Shown here piece by piece: positions 24,667-32,371 of a stretch of 38,511 nucleotides of DNA. The stretch comes from Bacillota bacterium (GTDB lineage: Bacteria > Bacillota > Sulfobacillia > JAJZYS01 > JAJYTV01), in NCBI GenBank assembly GCA_021799275.1, contig JAJZAT010000029.1:1-38511 (forward strand), given 5' to 3'. The translations under genes and the position numbers were made by a program. Position 1 is the stretch's first letter. Each line of letters opens with the position of its first letter. Below the pieces are notes generated by a model, which worked only from the letters and a program-made list of their open reading frames with translations, did no database searches and was not told the origin of the DNA.

Positions 24667-25134
24667 TCAGCGGCGGTCCGCGGCGGCTCCTATATGCCTG
24701 ATCGCGAGGGACAGGCCTTCTCTCACCACGTCCGGCAGGCAGACGCGAACCGCATGCTCCGGGTCCGTCCAGATGAAGCGATCATGTTCGGGGTCATGCA
24801 GTTGCACACGAGCGTTCCCGCCGACCTCTGCCACATACACCCGCCAACTCTCCGGGCCATCCGCCACAGGTTGCAGGGCTGCCGCAAGGCCTGCCTCTTC
24901 CCAGAGTTCCCGGCGCGCGCACGCGTCGATGGCCTCCTCGGGTTGCCTCGCGCCAGACGGCGGCGTCCAGGCCCAATCCCCTTCATAGTCCGGACCGTTC
25001 TCGCTTCGGTGCAGCAATAGGATCTCGATGCCGTCGCCTTCCCGGCGGAAGACCACCGCCGTGGCGCCATAGGGAGGCTCGTCAGCTACGGGCAGTCCGT
25101 CCCACGTGGTGAGCGGGCGTTCATCGGCCGCCAT
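24667..25134 (-). CDS. Nudix hydrolase
   Basis: A 155-residue Nudix protein. ATAVVFRREGDGIEILLLHR forms the first strands. The Nudix box reads GARQPEEAIDACARRE followed by LWEEAGL, with all Glu residues for metal binding. It resembles the MutT/ADP-ribose group in length, but the substrate cannot be read. ATG 25134 has GGGGAG six bases upstream and is preferred over GTG 25137. The 230 bases ahead, up to the J-domain gene, contain GC-rich imperfect repeats but no clear gene. It is followed by a second, zinc-ribbon Nudix gene of unrelated sequence. Confidence 0.87.
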   Translation of the reverse strand: MAADERPLTTWDGLPVADEPPYGATAVVFRREGDGIEILLLHRSENGPDYEGDWAWTPPSGARQPEEAIDACARRELWEEAGLAAALQPVADGPESWRVYVAEVGGNARVQLHDPEHDRFIWTDPEHAVRVCLPDVVREGLSLAIRHIGAAADRR

Positions 25135-25338
25135 CACGATCTCCCCTTTCCGGCCCGGGCCCGTTCGCGGGCCTGGGCCCAGGCTGCCAGTCGGCCACCG
25201 GATCCGCCCGGGATGATGATGCAGGTCCGTGAAGGTCCGGCACCATCATACGCCAACGCTGGTGGCCAGCGGCATTAGGGGCTCCTCGTGGCCGGTCCGG
25301 TTGCGCAGGAGCGCACGCAGCGGGAGAAGAAAAGTTCA

Positions 25339-25362
25339 GGACCACCCCTCTGGAGGTGGCCC
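25339..25362 (+). promoter_or_regulatory. Inverted repeat abutting the J-domain gene start
   Basis: GGACCACC (25339-25346) pairs with GGTGGCCC (25355-25362) at seven of eight positions; the last base is followed directly by the ATG. The loop and right arm contain the GGAGGTGG ribosome binding site, so a folded leader would limit initiation. Confidence 0.35.
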
Positions 25363-25665
25363 ATGCCCGATCCCTACCGCGTCCTCGGCGTTCGCCGGGG
25401 AGCCAGCGATGACGAGATACGCAAAGCCTATCGCAAGAAGGCGAAGGCCTATCATCCGGACACCGCCCCGGCAGGGCGTCGTGCCGCGATGCACGAGCGC
25501 TTCCTGCAACTGCAGGAGGCCTATCTCGTGCTGTCCGACCCGGTCCGTCGCAAGGCCCTGGACCTCGAGCTCCAGGCGCGGCGCAGACCGTGGCGGCGCC
25601 GCAAGGACCAGGAAGAGTTCATCGACGACTTCTTCCGCAATCTCCTGCGCGGCATGATGCGCTGA
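25363..25665 (+). CDS. Short J-domain (DnaJ-like) protein
   Basis: A 100-residue protein that is almost only a J domain. DPYRVLGVRRGASDDEIRKAYRKKAKAY leads to the essential HPD (residues 31-33), then helix III (FLQLQEAYLVLSDPVRRKALD). A basic and then acidic tail (RRRPWRRRKDQEEFIDDFFRNLL) follows. J proteins stimulate DnaK-type Hsp70 ATPase and bring it to clients. The Gly/Phe, zinc-finger and substrate domains of full DnaJ are absent. ATG 25363 has GGAGGTG four bases ahead. Only seven bases separate its stop from the convergent ABC permease stop, with no room for a terminator between them. Confidence 0.85.
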   Translation: MPDPYRVLGVRRGASDDEIRKAYRKKAKAYHPDTAPAGRRAAMHERFLQLQEAYLVLSDPVRRKALDLELQARRRPWRRRKDQEEFIDDFFRNLLRGMMR

Positions 25666-25672
25666 GCCGCCT

Positions 25673-26506
25673 TCAGATCTGCCGGCGCCCGACGCCCCAG
25701 ATGCCGAGGCCGAGCACGATGACCGCCCAGACCCCCGCCCAGATCAGGACCGCGGGCGGCTGTGGGTCGAGGGCCAGGAACGGGTTGCCGCCCAAGCCGA
25801 GCCCCTGGGCCGCGGCGATCAGGGAGCCCGGCTCGAGATGGTACTCCGCCGCCTGCCAGAGCGCGTTGGTCGGCAGCAGGATCTTGCCGATCTCGCCGAC
25901 GGTCAGAAGGGTCGGGTACTTGAGCGCGACGCCCATCAGGTCGACGGTGCCGAGCATCCAGGAGAGAAAGAAGGCGACCGTGCTGATGATGGCCGACGTG
26001 ACCGCCGAGAGGCGCGTCGCAAGCGCCAGGCTGAGCGTCATCATCAGGAGCGCCTGCGCCGTGATCAGGGCGAGCGCCGCTACGGGCTGGGGCGGAGCGA
26101 AGGCCGCGACACGGCTGACGATGACGAGTTCTCCCGCGCCGGCCAAGAGCGCGAAGCCGCCGACCACCGCGGCGAGCCCCAGCCACTTGCCGAAGAGGTA
26201 GGCGCTGCGGCGCAAGGGTCGCGCCAGGATCGCCGCCGCCACCCCCGACTCGAGTTCACCCGCCACCGCGGCCGCCGCCGTAAACACCGCCGTCAGGGCG
26301 AGCATGCCGGTGAAGAGCAGCATCAGGAAGAGGAGCAGCAGCGAGAACTGCATCAGCCGCTCGACGCCCTGCAAGGAGCTGAGACGGCTGATCTCCGAAA
26401 ACGCCCAGCCGGTCAGTCCGACGAGCAGGAGCGTCGCGGCGAAGAGCGCGAGCGTGAGGCGCCGGCGCAGGCTCTCGACCACGGTGAGGCGGCAGATCTC
26501 GAGCAT
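25673..26506 (-). CDS. ABC-2 type transporter permease
   Basis: A 277-residue membrane protein with six hydrophobic segments, opening MLEICRLTVVESLRRRLTLALFAATLLLVGL, which is typical of ABC-2 exporters of the NosY type. A cytoplasmic motif AGELESGVAAAILARPLRRSAYLFGKWLG matches the family signature (Es.G.a..iLsrPisR..yllGKwlg). ATG 26506 has GGAGGT six bases upstream and overlaps the ATPase stop as TGATG, so the pair forms one complex. The cargo is unknown. Confidence 0.88.
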   Translation of the reverse strand: MLEICRLTVVESLRRRLTLALFAATLLLVGLTGWAFSEISRLSSLQGVERLMQFSLLLLFLMLLFTGMLALTAVFTAAAAVAGELESGVAAAILARPLRRSAYLFGKWLGLAAVVGGFALLAGAGELVIVSRVAAFAPPQPVAALALITAQALLMMTLSLALATRLSAVTSAIISTVAFFLSWMLGTVDLMGVALKYPTLLTVGEIGKILLPTNALWQAAEYHLEPGSLIAAAQGLGLGGNPFLALDPQPPAVLIWAGVWAVIVLGLGIWGVGRRQI

Positions 26507-27432
26507 CAAGGCACCTCCAGCCAGTCGAGAAAGCGCTGTTCGAGCGACGCGCGGCGACGCGTGACGCCGTGGATCCTGCCGCCGAGCGCGACGAGCTGCG
26601 CCACAAGCTCGGGCACGTCACCCTCCGCCAGCTCCGGGAAGCTTGCGCCGCGCGGCGGTAAGAACGTCCCACCCAGCCGCCGGATCTCCTCCTCGGTGAT
26701 CCCCTCGACCTCCACGTCGACGCCTTTTGCCTGCAGAAGGCTCCCGAGCTCTCCCTGCGCGATCACCCTGCCGTGGTCCAGCACCGCCACCTCGTCGCAG
26801 ACCGCCTCGACCTCCGTGAGTAGGTGCGAATTGAGGAAGACCGTCGTGCCCTTCGCGCGCAGCTGCTGGATGATCGTCCGTACGTCGTGCCGGCCCACGG
26901 GATCGAGGGCGGATGTCGGCTCGTCGAGCACGACGAGCTCGGGATCGCCGAGCAGCGCAACGGCGAGGCCCAGCCTCTGCTGCATGCCTTTCGAGTAAGT
27001 ACCCACCCGCCGCAGCCCCTCGCCGGACAGGCCGACCGTCCCAAGGGCACCTTCCGCCGCCGCGCGGCGCCTGCCTCTCTCCATGCCCGCAAGCGCCGCG
27101 TGCGCCTCCAGCACCTCGCGACCCGTGAGCCATTCCTGATAGCGGAAGAGTTCGGGCAGATAGCCGATGCGGCGCCTGGCCGCCGGCTCCCCCAAGGGCC
27201 GGCCGAGTACCATGCCTTCGCCGGCGGTCGGCTGCACGAGGCCCAGCAGAAGCTTCACCGCCGTCGTCTTGCCGGCGCCGTTCGGTCCAAGAAAGCCGAA
27301 GACGCTGCCCCGCGGCACGACGAGACTGAGGCCGTGCAGGGCAACGTGGCGCCCGTAGCGCCGCTCGAGGAGCTCGGTGCGGATCGCGGCCGGCGGAGTT
27401 CCGCCGGCCGCGGCTTCCTCAGATCCCGTCAC
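26506..27432 (-). CDS. ABC transporter ATP-binding protein
   Basis: A 308-residue ATPase: Walker A GPNGAGKT, Q-loop region in YLPELFRYQEWLTG, signature TYSKGMQQRLGLA (SKGM in place of SGGQ), Walker B LVVLDEPTSALDP and switch LNSHLL. A C-terminal extension of about 90 residues is usual for ABC-2 exporters of the CcmA/NosF class. GTG 27432 follows GGGAGGTG by four bases. It drives the adjacent permease. It lies downstream of the sigma/anti-sigma operon on the same strand, separated by 48 bases, so read-through from that operon is possible. Confidence 0.92.
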   Translation of the reverse strand: MTGSEEAAAGGTPPAAIRTELLERRYGRHVALHGLSLVVPRGSVFGFLGPNGAGKTTAVKLLLGLVQPTAGEGMVLGRPLGEPAARRRIGYLPELFRYQEWLTGREVLEAHAALAGMERGRRRAAAEGALGTVGLSGEGLRRVGTYSKGMQQRLGLAVALLGDPELVVLDEPTSALDPVGRHDVRTIIQQLRAKGTTVFLNSHLLTEVEAVCDEVAVLDHGRVIAQGELGSLLQAKGVDVEVEGITEEEIRRLGGTFLPPRGASFPELAEGDVPELVAQLVALGGRIHGVTRRRASLEQRFLDWLEVP

Positions 27433-27480
27433 AGCGCACCTCCCGTTTGAGGTGGCATTCGCGGCCCTTGGGCCCGCTCC

Positions 27481-28497
27481 CTACTGGCCGAGCTTCATGG
27501 TGCCGTTGTCGTCGCTCGCGGACCTCGGCACAGGCGCCGACGCCACGATCCTCTGGCCGTCCCAGGTGTAGGTGATGTCCTGCGGCGCCAGCGACGGGGC
27601 GACCAGGGGATCCTGCGGCCGGTAGCGCTGGAAGCGCAGCGTGACGTATCCCGTGCCCGAGCCGACGATCTGCAGCTGCGTGACCTCCTGGCCGAGGCTT
27701 GGCAGCTTCGCGAGCTGCATCGAGCCGATCAAGGTCGTGTCGTGCCAGAAGAGGACTATCTGCCCGTACGCGTCGGCCGTCGGCCAGCGCACCATCGGCA
27801 CCGCCGTGAGGGTGCCGCCGAAGCCGTCCGGCACCGTGACCACCTTGCCGAAGGGCTGGAGTCGCTCACCCGTGATGCCCTGCGAGCCATACTCGACCGC
27901 AGACTGCGCCACCTTGAGCACCTGCGCGTGCGTGAGGCCGAGGTATCCCAGACGCATGCCAAGTCCGTTTCCGCTGTCCATCGGCACGGCGGCCGAGGCC
28001 CGAAGGCCCTTCGCGGTCCAGCGATAGGTGACATCCTCCGGGGTCAGGGACGGGGCGTACATGGGGTCGGTCGGCCTGTAGCGCCAGCACCGCACCGTGA
28101 CGTAGCCCGTGCCCCAGGCGACGATCTTGATCTGCGCGGACTCCTCGCCGAGGCTCGGCAGCTTCGCGAGCCGGTCGGAGCCGACGAGGGTCTCGTTATG
28201 CCAGAAGAGCACCAGCTGCCCATAGCCGTCCGCGGTCGGGAACCGGACCGCGGGCACCGCCGTCAGGGTGCCGCCGAACCCGTCGGGCACGCTGACGGTC
28301 TTGCCGGCGATGGCCAGATGCTCTCCTGTCGCCTTGCCATGGCTTGTCTCCTGGGCAGCCGTCAAGACGCGCTGCACCTGGGAGCGCTCAAGGACGTGGG
28401 CGGGGGCGGCCCCTGCCGCCGCGGCGAACGGAAGCGGCTCCAGCACGGCGGCGGTGCCGAGCAGGCCCACGAGCCAGACCTTGCGCGATAGGTTCAA
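27481..28497 (-). CDS. Exported protein with two tandem ~150-residue repeats (LppP/LprE-like?)
   Basis: A 338-residue protein with an N-terminal signal (LSRKVWLVGLLGTAAVLEPLPFAAAAGAAPA). It is followed by two strongly similar units, roughly residues 34-180 and 187-335. Both contain VPDGFGGTLTAVP (at ~70 and ~222), then PTAD-YGQ-VLFWH, LAKLPSLG, GTGYVT and a P-APSL-P-D-TY motif. The VLFWH...LVGS core resembles the LppP/LprE lipoprotein fold, but I hold that loosely. TTG 28497 has AAGGAAGTG seven bases ahead and starts right at the signal peptide; the frame extends further upstream without support. It follows the anti-sigma gene by 38 bases, so it belongs to the ECF operon and may be an envelope sensor or effector. 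Confidence 0.75.
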   Translation of the reverse strand: MNLSRKVWLVGLLGTAAVLEPLPFAAAAGAAPAHVLERSQVQRVLTAAQETSHGKATGEHLAIAGKTVSVPDGFGGTLTAVPAVRFPTADGYGQLVLFWHNETLVGSDRLAKLPSLGEESAQIKIVAWGTGYVTVRCWRYRPTDPMYAPSLTPEDVTYRWTAKGLRASAAVPMDSGNGLGMRLGYLGLTHAQVLKVAQSAVEYGSQGITGERLQPFGKVVTVPDGFGGTLTAVPMVRWPTADAYGQIVLFWHDTTLIGSMQLAKLPSLGQEVTQLQIVGSGTGYVTLRFQRYRPQDPLVAPSLAPQDITYTWDGQRIVASAPVPRSASDDNGTMKLGQ

Positions 28498-28535
28498 GTC
28501 AGGACACTTCCTTGTCGTCGTCGAGTCGGGAAGCC

Positions 28536-29639
28536 TCAGCGCATCGAAGCGGCGATCGAGAGGAGCTCGGCGCGGCTGAGCGTACCGCCCACGCCGTAGA
28601 CGTAGCCGCCACGGGTCCACACGACGCCGCCCACGCCGCCCTGGCCCTGCTGCAGCCAGAGTCCCTGCGCCGAGCCTACCATGGCGGGCTGGGACGTCGC
28701 CTTGCCGAGCGGTACCGGCACCGGCAAGGTGGTGGACGGACTCGCGATCGTCTGGATCTCGGCCGCCACCTGTGGCGACACGCCCGGCAGCGCGAGCAGG
28801 TACCGCTCGATCTCGGCCACCGTCGCGCCGTTCGAGTAGACCTTGGGCAGCGGGGCCTCGGCCACGATGAGCTCCGGCAACCGGTTCGCGTGCTCGAGTC
28901 GGACCGCGGACACGCCGTAGCTCATCACGGCCGCGCGGCCCGTGGTCACGCTGATGACGCTGCCCGAGATGTTCGCCGGCATCGGCGGCAGCTTGACGTG
29001 ATGCGCCGTCGCGTACTCCTCGAGCTTCTGCCCGCTCAGGGTCAGGCTCCGGGTCTGCGCCCCAAGGAAGGCGAAGGTCGGCTGGGGCACGCCTGCCGGC
29101 AGGCTCGCCGGCACCTGCAGGGCGAATCCCACCGCGGACTGCAGCGCCTCGAGATCCGGTTCCGCCGTAAGGGCGGGGGCCGCTGTCGTCCGCAGCGTGC
29201 CGAGACTGCTGAGCTGCAGGATGGTCCTGGCCTGGTCCGGCTTGACGGAAATCGCCTTGAAGTGGACCGGCTCGAAGATCAGCATCAGGTTCCTCGCGTA
29301 CCCCCCGACGGGCGTCGCCGTGACGAGCGCCAGCAGCACGGCGAAGGCCGCGACGCCCGCGGCCCAGCGCCGAGGGGCGTCGAGGCGCGGCCAGGCCAGG
29401 TTTACCCGCGGCTGCCGCCCCTCCGCCTGCAAGGCGCGCTGGCGTGCGAGAGCGGCGGCGGCGTCACCAGGCTCGGCCGCCGTGCCAAGGAGCCGCAGGT
29501 TCTCATCGCGCAGTTCGGCCATCGCCCGCAGCCGCTCCTGACAGCGCCCGCAGCGGGCGACGTGCTGGCGCAGCGGCTCGCCCACCGCCCAATCTTCGTC
29601 GAGGAGCCTGCGCAGGCTGCCGTCATCGGCGTGCCGCAT
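28536..29639 (-). CDS. Membrane-bound anti-sigma factor with zinc-finger domain
   Basis: A 367-residue protein. The N-terminal zinc-binding anti-sigma domain has H26-x3-C30-x2-C33 (HVARCGRC), which holds an ECF sigma factor inactive. One membrane helix is at about residues 92-113 (WAAGVAAFAVLLALVTATPVGG). The outer domain of about 250 residues resembles DUF4367-type sensor domains: VGFALQVPASLPAGVPQP, SGSVISVTTGRAAVMSYGV, and a repeated LPGVSPQVAAEIQTI segment. ATG 29639 follows AAAGGAG and overlaps the sigma gene by 17 bases, giving tightly coupled synthesis. Release of the sigma factor probably follows an envelope signal. Confidence 0.87.
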   Translation of the reverse strand: MRHADDGSLRRLLDEDWAVGEPLRQHVARCGRCQERLRAMAELRDENLRLLGTAAEPGDAAAALARQRALQAEGRQPRVNLAWPRLDAPRRWAAGVAAFAVLLALVTATPVGGYARNLMLIFEPVHFKAISVKPDQARTILQLSSLGTLRTTAAPALTAEPDLEALQSAVGFALQVPASLPAGVPQPTFAFLGAQTRSLTLSGQKLEEYATAHHVKLPPMPANISGSVISVTTGRAAVMSYGVSAVRLEHANRLPELIVAEAPLPKVYSNGATVAEIERYLLALPGVSPQVAAEIQTIASPSTTLPVPVPLGKATSQPAMVGSAQGLWLQQGQGGVGGVVWTRGGYVYGVGGTLSRAELLSIAASMR

Positions 29640-30156
29640 GGTCGATCTCCTTTCTCAGTTGGAGCTCCGCGCGCCGCAGGCGCGTGCCGATCTGGGTCAC
29701 GGGCAGGCCCAGAGCCTGCGCCATCTCGTTGTAGCTGAAGCCGCCGTAGCGCAGGGCCAGCAAGGTCGCCTGCGGTTCCCTGAGGCGCAGGAGCGCTCGC
29801 CGCACCAGCAGCACTTCCTCCCGGGCCGCGACGAGATCGCCGGGATCGGGTGCGCTCCGGGGGGCAAGCCGGGCGTCGCGCTCCTCGCGGAGCCGCCGCC
29901 GGTCCTCGCCGCGCAGGGCATTCAGGGCGCCGTGGGCCACCGCGCGGTAGAGCCACGCACCCGGTCGCTCGGGCAGGCTGTCGCCGAACCGCCGGTAGAA
30001 GGCGAGAAAGGTCTCCTGCGCCACTTCCTCGCTGCGCGCGAGGCTGTGCGTGATCTGCTGCGCGACACCGACGACGCGTGGCCATTCCTGGAGGAACAGC
30101 TCGTCGAACGTCCTGGGTTGCCGCTGGGGCGGCCTGCCGCGATCGTCCAGCGCCAT
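29623..30156 (-). CDS. ECF RNA polymerase sigma factor
   Basis: A 177-residue group 4 sigma factor. Region 2 is TFDELFLQEWPRVVGVAQQI through ARSEEVAQETFLAFYRRFGD. Region 4 is LRLREPQATLLALRYGGFSYNEMAQALGLPVTQIGTRLRRAELQLRKEI, a helix-turn-helix that reads the -35 element. There is no extra C-terminal domain. ATG 30156 has GGAGGT four bases upstream; GTG 30162 overlaps that site. Cognate anti-sigma and a repeat-containing exported protein follow in the same operon. A TGTCACA element 54 bases upstream may be its own promoter. Confidence 0.9.
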   Translation of the reverse strand: MALDDRGRPPQRQPRTFDELFLQEWPRVVGVAQQITHSLARSEEVAQETFLAFYRRFGDSLPERPGAWLYRAVAHGALNALRGEDRRRLREERDARLAPRSAPDPGDLVAAREEVLLVRRALLRLREPQATLLALRYGGFSYNEMAQALGLPVTQIGTRLRRAELQLRKEIDHAARR

Positions 30157-30209
30157 CGACACCTCCGCGGTCGCCCCCCTCCATGCCTAAGCACCGCCGG
30201 GGCGACATT

Positions 30210-30216
30210 TGTGACA
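30210..30216 (-). promoter_or_regulatory. Possible autoregulated ECF promoter (-35 TGTCACA)
   Basis: On the minus strand TGTCACA lies upstream of the ECF sigma gene within a short AT-richer patch (ACCTGTCACAAATGTCG). TGTCACA-like -35 elements are known for some ECF groups. No clear CGTC -10 box is seen at the right spacing, so this is tentative. Confidence 0.3.
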
Positions 30217-30252
30217 GGTTTGTCCGGAAGGCGCCCAGGCGATATCCGAAGT

Positions 30253-31035
30253 TCAGCCTCGCTCGGGCGCCGCATAGACGTGGGCCTGCGCCCAGGTGAT
30301 CTCCTGGAAGCCCAGCTTCGCGACGATCGGCCGGCTCATCGCGCCCGCGTCGATGGTGAGGTAGCGCACCTGGCGACGGAGGGCCTCCTGCACCCGGGCG
30401 GCCAGAAGAGACGTGTAGAAGCCCTGGCCGCGCCGGTCCGGCACGGTGGCGCCGCCCCAGATGCTCGCGAAGCGGCTCCGCACGGGGAAATGGATGCGCC
30501 CGGCCGACACCGGCTCGCCCTGATCGTAGACCGCGTAGACGCTGACCCGGTCCGGATCGGCCCGCAGGAGTTGGGCGAGGCGTTCCTCGAGCCACGGAAG
30601 CTGGCCCGGCCAGACCGCCTCGCGCACCTTCGTCATGTCTTTCAGCTCCTCGGGCGCGGAAAGGCGACGCACCGCCTTGGGCACGGGCCGCAGCAGGACA
30701 GGCGATACCTCCTCGAGGTCCAGCACCATCACCGACTCCCGCTCCTCGGCGAAGAAGCCGTGGTCGAGCAGCCGCCGGTGAAGGTCCTCGGGCCGGTCGT
30801 GGCCGAAGAGCTTCCACTCCAGGACATGACCGAGGTCGGCGAAGTAGCGCATCTCCCGCTCGATCACGGCATCGGCGGTCCTCTCGTCAAGCTCGGAGAA
30901 CACGATCGCGCTTTGCGTGCCCTCGGTATCGACGAGGCGCACCACCCCTGACGCCACCTCGCGCCGCATGGCGAACTCTTCGGTATCCCGGCGCTCGTCG
31001 CGGTCGTAGAGCCTGAGCACCTGGCTGATGTCCAA
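30253..31035 (-). CDS. GNAT-family N-acetyltransferase (two-domain)
   Basis: A 260-residue protein. The C-terminal half is a GNAT domain: VYAVYDQGEPVSAGRIHFP, then the acetyl-CoA loop GGATVPDRRGQGFYTSLLAARV (RRGQGF for Q/RxxGxG/A), then YLTIDAGAMSRPIVAKLGFQEI. The N-terminal half (residues 1-105) looks like a degenerate GNAT-type domain, with ADLGHVLEWKLFGHDRPEDLHRRLLDHGF resembling yrl(D)..p....L...GF. It acetylates an amine of unknown identity. TTG 31035 follows GGAGGT by six bases. It diverges from the cystathionine gamma-lyase gene. Confidence 0.83.
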   Translation of the reverse strand: MDISQVLRLYDRDERRDTEEFAMRREVASGVVRLVDTEGTQSAIVFSELDERTADAVIEREMRYFADLGHVLEWKLFGHDRPEDLHRRLLDHGFFAEERESVMVLDLEEVSPVLLRPVPKAVRRLSAPEELKDMTKVREAVWPGQLPWLEERLAQLLRADPDRVSVYAVYDQGEPVSAGRIHFPVRSRFASIWGGATVPDRRGQGFYTSLLAARVQEALRRQVRYLTIDAGAMSRPIVAKLGFQEITWAQAHVYAAPERG

Positions 31036-31079
31036 GCGAAAACCTCCTGTAGATCTGCACGGCTTTGACTGCTGCAGCG

Positions 31080-31101
31080 CATCCTATTGCGATCATCCTA
31101 T
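31080..31101. repeat. Direct repeat CATCCTAT in a divergent promoter region
   Basis: CATCCTAT occurs at 31080-31087 and 31094-31101, a 14-bp period, in the 178-base gap between the divergent GNAT and cystathionine gamma-lyase genes. It may be a regulator site. The rest of the gap is GC-rich with a 12-bp palindrome (GCCCGGCCGGGC) and matches no riboswitch I recognise. Confidence 0.3.
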
Positions 31102-31213
31102 CATGGGCGGCGGAACTCCCCGGCCTCGGGCAGGGGACTCCCGCGCGGGCGTGGAAGGGACATGCCCGGCCGGGCCAGCCCGGTCCCGACATCGACTGAA
31201 GGCAGGTAGCGTT

Positions 31214-32371
31214 ATGCCTGGTCCCACAAGCCGCTTCGTCCATACGGGTTTCGAGCGCGACCCCGCCACCGGTGCCCTGACGCCGGCGATCTACCGCGCC
31301 GTCAGCTTCCACCACCAGGACCCGGAGCAGCATCTGCGCTGGGACTACTCGCGCTCCGGCAACCCCACCCGCGACGCGCTCGAGGGAGCGATCGCCGAAC
31401 TTGAGGGCGGTGTGCGCGGCTTCGCGTTCGCCTCCGGCAACCAGGCGATCACGGCCGCGTTCCTGCTCTTTGCGGCGGGCGACCACCTGATCGTCACGCG
31501 GGACTGCCAGGGCGGCACGCAGCGACTGGTGCGGGCCGTGCTGGGCCGTTTCGGCCTAGAGGTCTCCTACGTCGACACGGACGATCTGGGCGCGGTGCAA
31601 GCGGCCATACGACCCGAGACCAAGGCCCTCCTCGTCGAGAACTTCTCGAACCCCTTCCTGCGCGTCAGCGACATTCCCGCGCTGGCGGAGCTCGCCCACG
31701 GGCGGGGTCTCAAGCTCATCGTCGACAATACCTTCCTCACGCCATACCTGCAGGCGCCGCTCGGACTCGGCGCGGACCTCGTGCTGCACAGCGCGACCAA
31801 GATGATCGCCGGGCACGGCGACGTGACCGCCGGCCTCGCGGCCACGGCCGACGAGGAACTCGGCCGCTCGCTCTACACCGTGCAGAACGCCACGGGCGGC
31901 ATGCTCTCGCCGGATGACAGCTACCAGGTGCTGCGTGGCCTGCACACCCTGCCGATCCGCATGGAGCGGGCCCAGGCGACCGCCCAGGGACTGGCGGAGT
32001 GGCTCCTGGGACTGCCTGAGGTCACCCTCGTCCACTACCCCGGGCTCAGCGAGGACCCTGGCCGCGAGACGGCGCTCAGGACGGTGCGGGGCTTCTCCAA
32101 CATGGTCACGGTGCGGCTCGAGGACCAGCGTCTCGTGGCGCCGATGGCGCGCCACCTCAGGATGATCAGGGTAGGCGCTGGCTTCGGCGGGCCGGAGACG
32201 ACGATCTCGCTGCCGGAGCTGCACTGCCACGCCGCCCTGACGGCGCCCGAGCGCAAGGAAAGGCGCCTGACGGGCGAGATCCTGCGCTTCTCCGTCGGTC
32301 TCGAGGACCTCACGGACATCGAAGGAGATCTGCGTCAGGCGCTGGACCGGGCGGAGTCCGAGATTCAGTAG
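31214..32371 (+). CDS. mccB: Cystathionine gamma-lyase/synthase-type PLP enzyme
   Basis: A 385-residue member of the Cys/Met metabolism PLP family. YSRSGNPTRDALEGAIAELEGG is the family N-terminal signature. D171 is in IVDNTFLTPYLQ and the Schiff-base K196 is in LHSATKMIAGHGD. The family includes cystathionine gamma-lyase (MccB/MetC-like), gamma-synthase and methionine gamma-lyase. The facing cysteine/cystathionine synthase gene favours a gamma-lyase that yields cysteine from cystathionine, as MccB does in Bacillus. ATG 31214 has AGGT at a fitting distance. Its last seven bases overlap the end of the convergent gene. The gene symbol rests on this pairing and is not certain. Confidence 0.85.
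   Translation: MPGPTSRFVHTGFERDPATGALTPAIYRAVSFHHQDPEQHLRWDYSRSGNPTRDALEGAIAELEGGVRGFAFASGNQAITAAFLLFAAGDHLIVTRDCQGGTQRLVRAVLGRFGLEVSYVDTDDLGAVQAAIRPETKALLVENFSNPFLRVSDIPALAELAHGRGLKLIVDNTFLTPYLQAPLGLGADLVLHSATKMIAGHGDVTAGLAATADEELGRSLYTVQNATGGMLSPDDSYQVLRGLHTLPIRMERAQATAQGLAEWLLGLPEVTLVHYPGLSEDPGRETALRTVRGFSNMVTVRLEDQRLVAPMARHLRMIRVGAGFGGPETTISLPELHCHAALTAPERKERRLTGEILRFSVGLEDLTDIEGDLRQALDRAESEIQ

Noticed and set aside
25138-25338. GC-rich inverted repeats between the Nudix and J-domain genes as a gene or RNA element
   Set aside because: The repeats are imperfect and match no known RNA. The region is probably just the divergent promoter area.
31036-31213. SAM or other sulfur riboswitch before the cystathionine gamma-lyase gene
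   Set aside because: The leader is GC-rich with a palindrome, but I could not find the conserved cores of SAM-I, SAM-II or related riboswitches.
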